A stretch of DNA of 11,467 nucleotides from Gammaproteobacteria bacterium (GCA_020444775.1 JAGRHX010000396.1:1-11467); one strand, 5' to 3'. Positions 1-8,025 are shown, counted from the stretch's first letter. Program-made: numbers and translations. The notes: generated by a model not told the origin, from the sequence alone.

Positions 1-759
1 CCCGATCTGATGCCGGCCGACATCATCGGCACGCAGGTGGCGGTGTTGGACGAGGCCGGGGCACGGCATTTTCGATTCCAGCCCGGACCGGTGTTCACCC
101 AGCTGCTGCTCGCTGACGAGATCAACCGGGCGACACCCAAGACCCAATCGGCCCTGCTCGAGGCAATGGAGGAGAAGCGGGTCACGGTCGGTCGCGAGTC
201 GCATCCATTGCGTACGCCGTTCATGGTGCTGGCGACCCAGAATCCAATCGAGATGGAGGGCACCTACCCGTTACCGGAGGCCCAGCTCGATCGCTTCCAG
301 CTCAAGCTCGATGCCGGGTTCCCCGACGCCGAGGCCCTCGCGCACATCGTCGAGCGGGCCACCGGCACCTCGATGCCAGAGGTGAGCAGCGTGATGACCG
401 GTGCCGACGTTCTACGCATCCAGCATCTGGTGCGCCAGGTGAGTGTCGCCCAGCATGTCAGGGATCATGCCATCCGACTGGTGCTGGCGACCCATCCGGA
501 CAACGCTCTCGCGCCGCCGAACGTGCGGCGCTTCGTGCGCTATGGTGCCAGCCCACGAGGTCTGCTGAGCCTGATTCTCACCGCCAAGTGCGCCGCCGTG
601 TTCGCTGGTCGTCTGAATGTCAGCTTCGACGATCTGATCGAGGGTGCGCAGTCCTGTCTGCAGCATCGGATCCTGCTCAACTTCGAAGGCGAGGCGGAAG
701 GTCTGCCGGTCGCTACGCTGATCGATGATGTGCTCGAGTCGATACCGGTTGCCGCCTGA
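1..759 (+). CDS. MoxR-family AAA+ ATPase, 5'-truncated by the window edge
   Basis: Cytoplasmic AAA+ ATPase of the MoxR family. These act as chaperone-like ATPases working with vWA-domain partners. The reading frame is open from base 1, and the first residues (PDLMPADIIGTQ) match the family segment that follows Walker A, so the ATG at 10 is internal. 252 residues are visible against roughly 310-340 for the family, so about 60-90 residues including Walker A lie off the window. Seen: Walker B LLLADEINRA (visible residues 35-44), sensor-1 region LATQNPIEMEGTYPLPEAQLDRF (about 78-100, with the conserved Arg near its end), and the C-terminal lid (AAA_lid_2-like) with NVRRFVRYGASPRG. It is the first visible gene of a four-gene operon with DUF58 and vWA genes, the classical MoxR context. 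Family is confident; the client is unknown. Confidence 0.95.
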   Translation, partial: PDLMPADIIGTQVAVLDEAGARHFRFQPGPVFTQLLLADEINRATPKTQSALLEAMEEKRVTVGRESHPLRTPFMVLATQNPIEMEGTYPLPEAQLDRFQLKLDAGFPDAEALAHIVERATGTSMPEVSSVMTGADVLRIQHLVRQVSVAQHVRDHAIRLVLATHPDNALAPPNVRRFVRYGASPRGLLSLILTAKCAAVFAGRLNVSFDDLIEGAQSCLQHRILLNFEGEAEGLPVATLIDDVLESIPVAA

Positions 760-762
760 CCG

Positions 763-777
763 TCGCGCGGCGCGCGA
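763..777 (+). repeat. Perfect GC hairpin between the moxR-like and DUF58 genes
   Basis: TCGCGC-GGC-GCGCGA forms a perfect 6-bp stem with a 3-nt loop and fills most of the 24-nt gap between the two genes. No T-tract follows, so it is not a classical terminator. It could tune the ratio of the two products or stabilise mRNA, or be chance in GC-rich DNA. Confidence 0.35.
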
Positions 778-783
778 GCGGCA

Positions 784-1776
784 ATGGGGATGGCGATGAC
801 GGCGTCCCGGCAGGACGGCGCGAAGCGTGCCGCGACCGCCGCGTCCGACGAGGCGCGCGCTCGACTGTTCGATGCGGGTTTCCTGCGCAAGCTGGAGCGG
901 TTGGAGCTGCTCGCCAGAAAGCAGATGCGCGGCCTGCTGCGCGGTGAGCACACCAGCCGCAGCCGTGGTCAGGGACAGGAGTTCGCCGATTTTCGTCGCT
1001 ACCAGGCGGGAGACGACTTCAGGGCGATCGACTGGAACATCTACCAGCGACTCGACCGCTTGTTCGTGCGGCTGTACAGCAGCGATCAGGATCTGGCCGT
1101 GCATCTGCTACTCGATTGCAGCGCCAGCATGGCGGTCGGCGACCCCGTCAAGTTCGACCAGGCGCGCCGTCTGGCCGCGGCGCTCGCCTATGTCGGCGTG
1201 AACAATCTCGAGCGGGTCGGCATCGAGCCTTTTGGCAATGCCCCCGTGCGTCGGTTGGGCACGCTTCGACATCGATCGCAGATGATCTCGGCCCTGGATT
1301 TCCTGGCCGGGCTCGAGTGTGCGGGGCGCACGCGCCTGGACCTGGCCTGTCGGGAGCTGGCGGTCACGCTGCGCAAACCGGCGTTGGTGGTGGTGCTCTC
1401 GGATCTCATCGATTCGGTGGTCCCGGAGCATGAAGGCCGGGCCGAGCCCGCAGACTCGACCCGTCTCGAGCAGGGGCTGAAGATGCTGCGCGCCCGTGGC
1501 CACGAGCTGCTGGTGCTACAGATTCTGGCCGAGGAGGAGATCGCGCCGACCCTCGATGGTGCCTACGAGCTGCGTGACCTCGAGCACGACGGCCTGCTCA
1601 AGCTGAGCATCGACGCCGATCTGCGAGCCCGCTATCTGCAACGCTTGGAGCAGTGGCTTGCCGGCAACGAGGCGGTCTGCGCTCGGTTCGGTGTGGATTA
1701 CATGCGTTTCAGCACGGCGATTCCGTTCGAGGACATGGTGCTGCGCTATCTGCGTCAGGGCTGGCACCTGCGATGA
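784..1776 (+). CDS. DUF58 family protein with vWA-like fold, MoxR partner
   Basis: A 330-residue soluble protein with no membrane segment, so probably cytoplasmic beside the MoxR ATPase. The DUF58 signature lies at residues 61-85: RGQGQEFADFRRYQAGDD, then R80 and AIDWN. It is followed by a vWA-type metal site: DCSASM at 111-116 (the DxSxS motif), T183 in GRTRLDLA, and the strand VVVLSDLID at 202-210. DUF58 proteins are regularly encoded beside MoxR ATPases and are thought to act as their adaptor; that role is inferred from context. Three in-frame ATGs (784, 790, 796) compete. GGGGA at 786-790 would be a reasonable ribosome binding site for 796, which would remove four residues. The stop overlaps the next start as ATGA (1773-1776), indicating translational coupling. 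Confidence 0.93.
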   Translation: MGMAMTASRQDGAKRAATAASDEARARLFDAGFLRKLERLELLARKQMRGLLRGEHTSRSRGQGQEFADFRRYQAGDDFRAIDWNIYQRLDRLFVRLYSSDQDLAVHLLLDCSASMAVGDPVKFDQARRLAAALAYVGVNNLERVGIEPFGNAPVRRLGTLRHRSQMISALDFLAGLECAGRTRLDLACRELAVTLRKPALVVVLSDLIDSVVPEHEGRAEPADSTRLEQGLKMLRARGHELLVLQILAEEEIAPTLDGAYELRDLEHDGLLKLSIDADLRARYLQRLEQWLAGNEAVCARFGVDYMRFSTAIPFEDMVLRYLRQGWHLR

Positions 1777-3665
1777 TCAGCTTCGCCGATCCGTCGGGCT
1801 TGCTGGCCCTGCTCTCGGTGCCGGTGCTGCTGGTGCTGTTCTGCCTACGGCCGATGCGCAGACGCATGGTCAGCTCGACGACCTTTTTGTGGCGCGAGGC
1901 GTTGGCCGAACGTCGTCACGGCCCCGGCCTCGGGCGGCTGCTGCGCGACCCGAGTCTGTTGCTACTGCTGGTCGCGGCCGTGGCGCTGTCGCTGGCCCTG
2001 GCCGATCCGCGCTGGGTGGGTATGACCGGCAGGAGCGGCGACCAGGTGCTGGTGATCGACGTCAGCGCGAGCATGCGTTCGCCGCTACGGGATGCGACTC
2101 GTTTCGAGCTGGCCATGGCGGAGGTGGCGCGCAGGGTGCAGGGCAAGTCCGCGGACTCGCAGGTGCTGCTCATCGCCAGCGGCAGCCGTCCACGCCTGCT
2201 CGGTGGTTTCGAGTCAGATCCTGAGCGTTTGACGCGGATGCTGGCTGAGCTGCGGGTCACGGACGAGGCGGGTGACCCTCGCGCGGCCCTGAGCCTGGCC
2301 TTGTCCATGGTCAATGGCCGGCCGGGGGCGCGGGTGCATTTCTTCACCGACGGTGCCTTCGACGCCGATCCGGCGCTGCGCGCGCTGGCCGTGGAATTCC
2401 ATACGATTGCCGGCCCGGCGCCGAACGTCGCGATCGGTGGCTTTGATATACGACGTCGCTATGCGAGCAGCGAGCAGTTCGAGGTGATGGTCAGAATCAG
2501 CAATCACGCTGACGAGCGTGTCGAGGTTCCGGTCAGCGCGACGCTCGAGGAGGTCGAGCTCTTCCAGCGCGAGGTGTCGCTGGAAGCTCGCTCCAGCGAG
2601 ACCCTGGTGTTGCCGTTCCAGGGGGACCCGAGTGGGGTCGCACACGCACGCATCGATATCGAGGACGCGCTGCCGTCGGACAACGTCGCGCAGGTGGTGA
2701 TGCCGGCGCAGCGGCCGCTCCGGGTGTTGTTGTTCAGTTCCGGTAATTCGGTGTTGCAGCAGGCCCTGCTGGCGCTGCCCGCCGTGACCACGCGTCTGTC
2801 CGAGATCGTTGAATCGTTGTACGCCAACCAGGTCGCGCATCACGACCTGGTCGTGTTCGATGGTGTCGAGCCGCCTTCACTGCCCCCGGGGCGTTATCTG
2901 TTCATCGATGCGGTGCCGCCCGACGCCCCCTTCGAGCGCACCGGGCGCGTGCTGGATCAGGCGGTGGAAGGTCGCGGTCGAAGCGCATTGGTTCGCGATC
3001 TGGACATCACCGGCTTGAAGGTGGCTTCGGCGATTCGTGTCGGCTTTCGCGGCGAAGTCGAGCCGGACCGAGTGCAGAACCTGTTCTGGAGCGCGCAGAC
3101 CCCGCTTGCGTTGAGCTGGCTGGACGAGCAGCGTCGGGTGGTCTATCTGGGCTTCGATCTCGGCGTCTCGGACTTCGCCACACGCGCCGCCTTCCCGCTC
3201 TGGTTCCATGCCAGTGTACGCTGGCTGCAGCCATTGGCGGCGCCGGAGCCGGCGACCCATCTGCGCACCGGACAGCGCAAACGGATCCTGTTGCCCGGCG
3301 AGCAGCAACGTCTGATCGTGGTGACGCCCGATCAGCGCTACCTGCGCGTACCGCTGACGCGGGACGACAAAGCCCCGGCGCCACGGCAGCCCGCCTGGCG
3401 CGAGGTCGACTTTGATCAGACGGCGCTGGCGGGTGTGTACCGCTACTTCGAGGGCGAGGATCGACGCTATTTCGCCGTCAACCTGAGCGATGAGTCGGAG
3501 TCCGATCTGAGCTCGCGGGCGGAGTTGCCCGAAGCCGGCACGCAGACCTATGAGCAGCCGCCGGCGCGCAGCGAAACGCCGCTGTGGCCCTGGCTGGCGG
3601 GTCTCGTTGCGTTGCTGTTGCTGCTCGAATGGTGGCTGTGGGGTGGACGCCGTGTGGTGGCTTGA
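1773..3665 (+). CDS. BatA-like membrane protein with one vWA domain
   Basis: A 630-residue inner-membrane protein. The start at 1773 is chosen because it begins the BatA-type N-terminus (MISFADPSGLLALLSVPVLL) and overlaps the upstream stop by 4 nt; the open frame reaches back to 1653 but the extra residues look like a shadow of DUF58. Layout: TM1 about 6-26, basic loop RPMRRRM, the SSTTFLWRE segment typical of the family, TM2 about 60-78, a vWA domain with DVSAS at 96-100 and FFTDG at 190-194, a beta-rich region, the conserved segment FDLGVSDFATRAAFPLWFHASVRWL (461-485), then TM3 about 603-623 and a short basic tail. Charge distribution places the vWA and beta regions in the periplasm. D168 sits about where the third metal-site Thr is expected. 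It resembles BatA rather than BatB (no TPR). Client unknown. Confidence 0.9.
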   Translation: MISFADPSGLLALLSVPVLLVLFCLRPMRRRMVSSTTFLWREALAERRHGPGLGRLLRDPSLLLLLVAAVALSLALADPRWVGMTGRSGDQVLVIDVSASMRSPLRDATRFELAMAEVARRVQGKSADSQVLLIASGSRPRLLGGFESDPERLTRMLAELRVTDEAGDPRAALSLALSMVNGRPGARVHFFTDGAFDADPALRALAVEFHTIAGPAPNVAIGGFDIRRRYASSEQFEVMVRISNHADERVEVPVSATLEEVELFQREVSLEARSSETLVLPFQGDPSGVAHARIDIEDALPSDNVAQVVMPAQRPLRVLLFSSGNSVLQQALLALPAVTTRLSEIVESLYANQVAHHDLVVFDGVEPPSLPPGRYLFIDAVPPDAPFERTGRVLDQAVEGRGRSALVRDLDITGLKVASAIRVGFRGEVEPDRVQNLFWSAQTPLALSWLDEQRRVVYLGFDLGVSDFATRAAFPLWFHASVRWLQPLAAPEPATHLRTGQRKRILLPGEQQRLIVVTPDQRYLRVPLTRDDKAPAPRQPAWREVDFDQTALAGVYRYFEGEDRRYFAVNLSDESESDLSSRAELPEAGTQTYEQPPARSETPLWPWLAGLVALLLLLEWWLWGGRRVVA

Positions 3666-6459
3666 GCATCTGCAAAGCCGGTTCGCCGATCCGCTCTGGC
3701 TGCTCGCGTTGCCCCTGGTGCCGATCCTGTGTCTGTGGCGCTGGCGGGCGCGGTCCGGTGCCGGGCGCGCGCGCCTGCTGTTGCTCGGCACGCTGCGCGG
3801 AATCGCCGTGGCCTGCCTGCTGGTCGCCCTGGCCGGCCCGCTGGCCCCGGCGCCGGGCGGGCATCCCGAGCTGGTCTTCGTGCTCGACCGGTCGAGCAGC
3901 ATTGGTCCGCAGACCAGCCGCCGCGCGCTCGCGCTCATCAATACCGCGTTCGAGCATCTGCCGGAGTCGACGCGTGCCGGCGTGGTGGTTTTCGGTGCCG
4001 ACGCGGCGGTGCAGACCGCACCCAGCGAGCGCCCACCACCGATACTGGCCCTGGAGACCGACGTCAGCACCGAGGGCACGAATCTGCAGCGCGCGCTGCA
4101 GCTGGGCATGAGCAGTTTCTCGGCCGAGGCCGGCACACAGCGTCGGCTGGTATTGCTGAGCGACGGTCGTGCCAACCAGGGTGAGGTGCGCGAGGCGCTT
4201 GCCCTGGCCCGTTCGACCGGGGTGCAGATCTTCACCGTCGCCCTGCACCGCGATGACGCGCTGGAGGAGGTCTACGTCGACTCACTCGGCGTGCCCGCTC
4301 AGGTCGGTGCCGACGAGCCGTACGAGCTACGGGTCAACGTCGCGAGTGACCACCGCGAGCGTGTCCACCTGCTGGTCACCCGTGACGGTGAGCTGATCGT
4401 CGATCGCTCGGTGAGCTTGGTGCCTGGTATCCAGACCTTCACGTTCGCGCAGACGGTCGCGTCCGCCGGACTCTACGAGTATCAGGCCGTGATCAACGCG
4501 CGCCGCGACCGGCACAGCGGCAACAACAGTGCGCGGGCCTTCGTCCGGGTGTTGGGTGGACCAAGAGTGCTGCATCTGGCCGCCAGCACCGAATGGGGAC
4601 GCTATGTGAGCGAGGCGCTGCGCGCGCAGGGCTTCAGCGTGGAGGAGCGGGCAGCGAGCGCGATGCCGGCCAGCCTGCAGGCGCTCGCGGACTACCAGCT
4701 GGTGATCCTGAACAATGTCTCGGCCTTCGACCTGTCACTGTCGCGGCTGGCGCTGCTGGAAGAGTACGTGCGCAACGCGGGTGGTGGGCTGATGGTGCTG
4801 GGTGGCGACAAGAGCTTCAGCGCTGGTGGCTATCAGGACACGCCGCTGGAGCGCGCGTTGCCGGTTTCTATGGATGTGCGCACCCAGGTGCTGATTCCGA
4901 CGCTCGCCGTGGTGATCCTGATCGACCGCTCCGGCAGCATGTCGTCCCAGGCCGGTAGTGAGACCAAGCTGGACATCGCCAAGGACGCCGCCTTTGCGTC
5001 CATCGCGCTGCTGAGTAATCGTGACAAGGTCGGTGTGCTGGCCTTCGACGCGGAGCCTGAGTGGGTGCTCGAGCCGGTCCTGGTCGAGGATCCACTGTCG
5101 ATGGCGCCGCGTCTGGCCGAGCTCGGCGCCGGTGGTGGCACCGATCTGCACGTGGCGCTGACGGAAGCCTGGCGCGTGCTGCGTAACGAGCCGGCCAAGC
5201 TCAAGCATCTGATCGTGCTCTCGGACGGGCTGACCGAAGGTGCGAGCGATTTCACGGCGCTGCTCGAGCAACTGAAGACCGATGGCATCACCCTGTCGGC
5301 GGTGGCCTTCGGCAAGGACGCCAACCAGGTGCTGCTCGCGGGTCTGGCGCAAAGCGCGGGCGGTCGCTACTACCACACCGACGACCCGGCCAACGTGCCG
5401 CGCATCTTCACCAGCGAGACCATGGTGGTGGCTCGGGGTCTGATCGTGGAGAAGTCGGTGCAACCGTCCTGGCGCGCCCCCGGCGATCCGATCAAAGGCT
5501 TCGAGCAGACAGAGTTTCCGCCGTTGGAAGGCTATCAGCTGACCTTTGCCCGGCCACAGGCGGATGTGTTGTTGGACATCGCGGCCGAGGAGCCGCTGCT
5601 GGTCAGCTGGCGCTACGGTCTGGGCAAGTCCGTGGTGTTTGCCTCGGACCTCTCGGCGCGCTGGGGGCGACACTGGATCCAGTGGACCGGGTTCGAGCGA
5701 TTTCTTGCCCAGACCGCGCGCTGGACCATGCGTCGTCAAGGTGGCGAGCGCTTGCTGCCGGAGTTCCGAGTCGATGCGAACCAGGTCGAGCTGACCGTCG
5801 ATGCCTTGGACGCCGAGGAGCAGTTCATCAACGACATGCGTCTGGAGGCGACCGTGGTCGACGAGCTACGCCACACGCAGCAGCTGAGTCTGGCGCAGAT
5901 CGCCCCGGGCCGTTATCAAGGACGTTTCGAAACGACACGTAGCGGCCGCTACTACGTGACTCTCAGCGATGCTGCCGGGTCTTCAAGGATTGGACCTGCC
6001 ACCTACGGTCTGGCACTTCCGGTCTCCGACGAGCTGGTGCATACCGGCGCCGACCGCGCATCCCTGGCGGCGATCGCGGATGCTAGTGGTGGACGCCTGC
6101 TGGCGTTGGCCGAGTCCTCACTCTCGGTTTTGTTCGAGCCCTCGCGGAGCGCCGACGGCGGGCGCCAGCAGCGGCATTGGTGGCCTTGGATGCTGACGGC
6201 ACTGGCGCTGTTGCTTATCGAGCTGGGCCTGCGCAAGCTGGCGCTGCCGGCCCGTTGGTGGCAACGCCTGCGACGGGGTAGCAAGGCGACGCTCGATCAG
6301 GAACCTGCGGAGCCGAGCCAGGCGGAGCTGCTCGGTGCGATCGCACAGGCTCGGGATGCGCATCTGCGCAGACTGGATGTCGGTGAGCACCGTCGCCGCG
6401 AGCTGGCGGCAAACCCGACGGAACGAGCGCGTCTTTATGTCTCTGGCGGGCGTCGCTGA
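3652..6459 (+). CDS. Large membrane protein with two vWA domains flanking a GATase1-like domain
   Basis: About 935 residues, anchored in the inner membrane with a long periplasmic part. Layout: TM1 about 12-29; basic loop; TM2 about 42-65; vWA1 with DRSSS at 79-83, T143 and LLSDG ending near 172; a beta-sandwich stretch; a glutamine-amidotransferase-like domain about 304-411 with GGGLMVLGGD at 377-386; vWA2 with DRSGS at 425-429, GGGTDL (T497) and LSDG near 523-526; a segment WRYGLGKSVVFASDLS (653-668); a further beta domain; TM3 about 843-863; and a 70-residue charged cytoplasmic tail. The only cysteines are in TM1 and TM2, so the amidotransferase-like domain cannot be a Cys-dependent enzyme and is probably structural or ligand-binding. 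The start is GTG 3652 or GTG 3643; both overlap the previous gene, and GGTGGA at 3642-3647 could serve 3652. Last gene of the operon. Confidence 0.88.
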   Translation: MWWLEHLQSRFADPLWLLALPLVPILCLWRWRARSGAGRARLLLLGTLRGIAVACLLVALAGPLAPAPGGHPELVFVLDRSSSIGPQTSRRALALINTAFEHLPESTRAGVVVFGADAAVQTAPSERPPPILALETDVSTEGTNLQRALQLGMSSFSAEAGTQRRLVLLSDGRANQGEVREALALARSTGVQIFTVALHRDDALEEVYVDSLGVPAQVGADEPYELRVNVASDHRERVHLLVTRDGELIVDRSVSLVPGIQTFTFAQTVASAGLYEYQAVINARRDRHSGNNSARAFVRVLGGPRVLHLAASTEWGRYVSEALRAQGFSVEERAASAMPASLQALADYQLVILNNVSAFDLSLSRLALLEEYVRNAGGGLMVLGGDKSFSAGGYQDTPLERALPVSMDVRTQVLIPTLAVVILIDRSGSMSSQAGSETKLDIAKDAAFASIALLSNRDKVGVLAFDAEPEWVLEPVLVEDPLSMAPRLAELGAGGGTDLHVALTEAWRVLRNEPAKLKHLIVLSDGLTEGASDFTALLEQLKTDGITLSAVAFGKDANQVLLAGLAQSAGGRYYHTDDPANVPRIFTSETMVVARGLIVEKSVQPSWRAPGDPIKGFEQTEFPPLEGYQLTFARPQADVLLDIAAEEPLLVSWRYGLGKSVVFASDLSARWGRHWIQWTGFERFLAQTARWTMRRQGGERLLPEFRVDANQVELTVDALDAEEQFINDMRLEATVVDELRHTQQLSLAQIAPGRYQGRFETTRSGRYYVTLSDAAGSSRIGPATYGLALPVSDELVHTGADRASLAAIADASGGRLLALAESSLSVLFEPSRSADGGRQQRHWWPWMLTALALLLIELGLRKLALPARWWQRLRRGSKATLDQEPAEPSQAELLGAIAQARDAHLRRLDVGEHRRRELAANPTERARLYVSGGRR

Positions 6460-6460
6460 C

Positions 6461-6482
6461 CGAGCCCGGCCGGAGGGGCTCG
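6461..6482. terminator. GC-rich hairpin between convergent genes, possible bidirectional terminator
   Basis: CGAGCCC (6461-6467) pairs perfectly with GGGCTCG (6476-6482) around an 8-nt loop. It starts 1 nt after the stop of the dual-vWA gene and lies 7 nt beyond the stop of the opposing gene. Position fits a shared terminator, but neither strand has a T-tract, so intrinsic termination is uncertain. Confidence 0.45.
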
Positions 6483-6489
6483 TCAATGC

Positions 6490-7347
6490 TCAGCGGCGTC
6501 GCTCCAGGGCGGTGATACGCCGCTCCAACGAGGAGAGCTGCAGGGACAGCGAGCGAGTGAGCTGGTTGATGTCCGCCTGTAGCCGTCCCGAGTCGGGTGC
6601 GCTGGTTCGGCCATCGCCGGCGAGCCGGCGCTCCAGGGCCTGTAGCCGAGTGTCCATCACGCCGAGCTGCCGGGTCAGGCGCTCGACCGCCTGCTGCAAC
6701 AGCGCGGGGTCCGTGCTCGGACCGGTCATCCGGCTCAATCGGGCGCTCAGGGCCGCGCTGTCCACTCGTTGACGTTCGGCGAGCGCGTCCAGCTTGCTAT
6801 CGAGCGCCGCCAGCGTTGCCCGGTCCGGTGATTCCGGGGCCTGGGTCCTTTCGCTGAGCGCGTCGATCCGCTGCGCGAGCCCGGCGTCGGCCCGGGCCAT
6901 GCTCTGCTGCAGCGTGCGTTGTTGCTGCAGCGCGGATTGCAGCTGCTCCGTCATCGCGGCCAGCGCGGCATCGTTGTCACGTACCTCGGTCCGTAGCTGG
7001 TCGACGAGACCCGGCTCCGGCAGCGTCGCGCCCAGGCCACGCAGCCGCTCCAGATCCGCCTGCATCGAGTTGCTGACCCGCGTGCTGACGGCGTTCTCGA
7101 TAGCCCTGCTCTGGCGTTCGATCAATAGCTCGGCGCGTTGCGCGTCGCTGTGCCCGAAGATCAGGACCGCGCCTGCGGCCAGCAGCGGTAGCAGCGCGAT
7201 GCCGAAGAACAGTCGGCTACTCCAGCGGCGCCGACGAGCGTCGTGCTCCAGCGCCACGGAGACCCGTTTCGACAGTCGGTCCAGGTCGTCGCTGTCCGCG
7301 CTCCGCCCGCCGGCGGGTGATTGTCGGTCGTGTGGCGTCTCATTCAT
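6490..7347 (-). CDS. Single-TM coiled-coil protein, function unknown
   Basis: A 285-residue protein I cannot assign to a named family. A charged N-terminal region of about 45 residues (with a basic cluster DARRRRWSSR) precedes one membrane helix at about 46-65 (LFFGIALLPLLAAGAVLIFG). The rest, about 220 residues, is rich in Leu, Gln, Arg, Glu and Ala with heptad-like spacing (for example QLQSALQQQRTLQQSM, LDSKLDALAERQ, MDTRLQALERRL, LSSLERRITALERR) and has no cysteine; it should form an extended coiled coil. Positive-inside places the N-terminus in the cytoplasm and the coiled coil in the periplasm. The start ATG overlaps the end of the upstream DUF4062 gene (ATGAATGA, 8-nt overlap), so the two are almost certainly translated together and may form one complex. 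Confidence 0.85.
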   Translation of the reverse strand: MNETPHDRQSPAGGRSADSDDLDRLSKRVSVALEHDARRRRWSSRLFFGIALLPLLAAGAVLIFGHSDAQRAELLIERQSRAIENAVSTRVSNSMQADLERLRGLGATLPEPGLVDQLRTEVRDNDAALAAMTEQLQSALQQQRTLQQSMARADAGLAQRIDALSERTQAPESPDRATLAALDSKLDALAERQRVDSAALSARLSRMTGPSTDPALLQQAVERLTRQLGVMDTRLQALERRLAGDGRTSAPDSGRLQADINQLTRSLSLQLSSLERRITALERRR

Positions 7348-8011
7348 GCATCAGCACCCATAGCAGCAGCGTCAGGATCGCGCCGCAGGCGATGCCACAA
7401 AGGCCGATCACCAGGCTCTGGTCGAGCAGCGCGTAGCGGATGTGGGCAACGACGGCGCCGCAAAGCATCGTGATCATGACCACGCACAGCGCCAGCGCCA
7501 GACGCAGACGCCGGCCACCGCCTGCGAGCAGACGCTGCTTTGATTGCACCAGGTACTCGGCCAGCCAGCGGACCATGGACAGCCTGACCAGCGAGACCAA
7601 CTCGGCCGAGTCGGAGAAGAATTTGCACCAGGCACCCTGACCAAAGCCCTGAATGCGCCGCAGGAAGCGGGCCTGGCGGGGATCCGACACGCCCTGACGG
7701 GTCCGCGCGTCGAGGAACATCATGATCGCCAGGTCGTCGCGGGCGCTGGCGGTGTCGAACTCCCATTCGGTGATGGAGCGCGGCTCGCCGTCGCCATCAT
7801 GGCTGCTGCCGTACTCACTGCCGAGAATGCCGATGAAGGCATCGCTGCTTGCGATCATCTGCGCGCAACGTGCCTGCGGCGAGTCGCGCCGCGCCCGATC
7901 CTGCTCGAACAGATAGGGTTCGAAGTCCGGACGCAGCGCGGCGGCGAGCGCCATCCGATCCGACGCACGGTCGGAGGTCGAGCTGATGAATACCAGTGGC
8001 TTGACGATCAC
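7340..8011 (-). CDS. DUF4062 domain protein with two C-terminal membrane helices
   Basis: A 223-residue protein. Residues 4-90 match the DUF4062 pattern: KPLVFISSTSDRASDR (strand 1 and loop), DSPQARC, MIASSDAFIGILGSEYGS, then SITEWEFDTA. DUF4062 has an alpha/beta fold often compared with TIR domains and is usually N-terminal to NACHT/STAND ATPases or repeats; here no ATPase follows. Instead there is a region up to about 160, then membrane helices at about 168-189 and 197-219 joined by a short loop, ending in MHE. The DUF4062 domain should face the cytoplasm. GTG 8011 is chosen because GGGAGGG lies 7 nt upstream and it starts directly before the first strand; the open frame extends to a GTG at 8056 with 15 low-complexity residues. 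First gene of a two-gene unit. Enzyme activity unknown. Confidence 0.83.
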   Translation of the reverse strand: MIVKPLVFISSTSDRASDRMALAAALRPDFEPYLFEQDRARRDSPQARCAQMIASSDAFIGILGSEYGSSHDGDGEPRSITEWEFDTASARDDLAIMMFLDARTRQGVSDPRQARFLRRIQGFGQGAWCKFFSDSAELVSLVRLSMVRWLAEYLVQSKQRLLAGGGRRLRLALALCVVMITMLCGAVVAHIRYALLDQSLVIGLCGIACGAILTLLLWVLMHE

Positions 8012-8018
8012 GAGTGGA

Positions 8019-8025
8019 CCCTCCC
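8019..8025 (-). promoter_or_regulatory. Strong ribosome binding site deciding the DUF4062 start
   Basis: On the minus strand GGGAGGG is followed by a 7-nt spacer and GTG at 8011. This is the best Shine-Dalgarno match I found in the window and argues against the longer in-frame start at 8056. Confidence 0.65.

Noticed and set aside
412..1104. 230-codon minus-strand open frame across the MoxR-DUF58 junction
   Set aside because: No recognisable domain and wholly opposite two well-supported genes.
3550..3651. Upstream extension of the dual-vWA frame
   Set aside because: Encodes Arg/Cys-rich residues inside the C-terminal region of the BatA-like gene; the GTG at 3652 (or 3643) directly precedes the family-typical FADPLWLLALP helix.
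2877..4235. 452-codon open frame on the minus strand opposite the BatA-like and dual-vWA genes
   Set aside because: Arg/Pro/Ala-rich shadow translation in GC-rich DNA with no domain, opposite two clearly recognisable genes.
4735..5739. 334-codon minus-strand open frame opposite the dual-vWA gene
   Set aside because: Composition is His/Arg/Gln-rich as expected of an antisense frame; the plus strand here encodes the GATase-like and second vWA domains.
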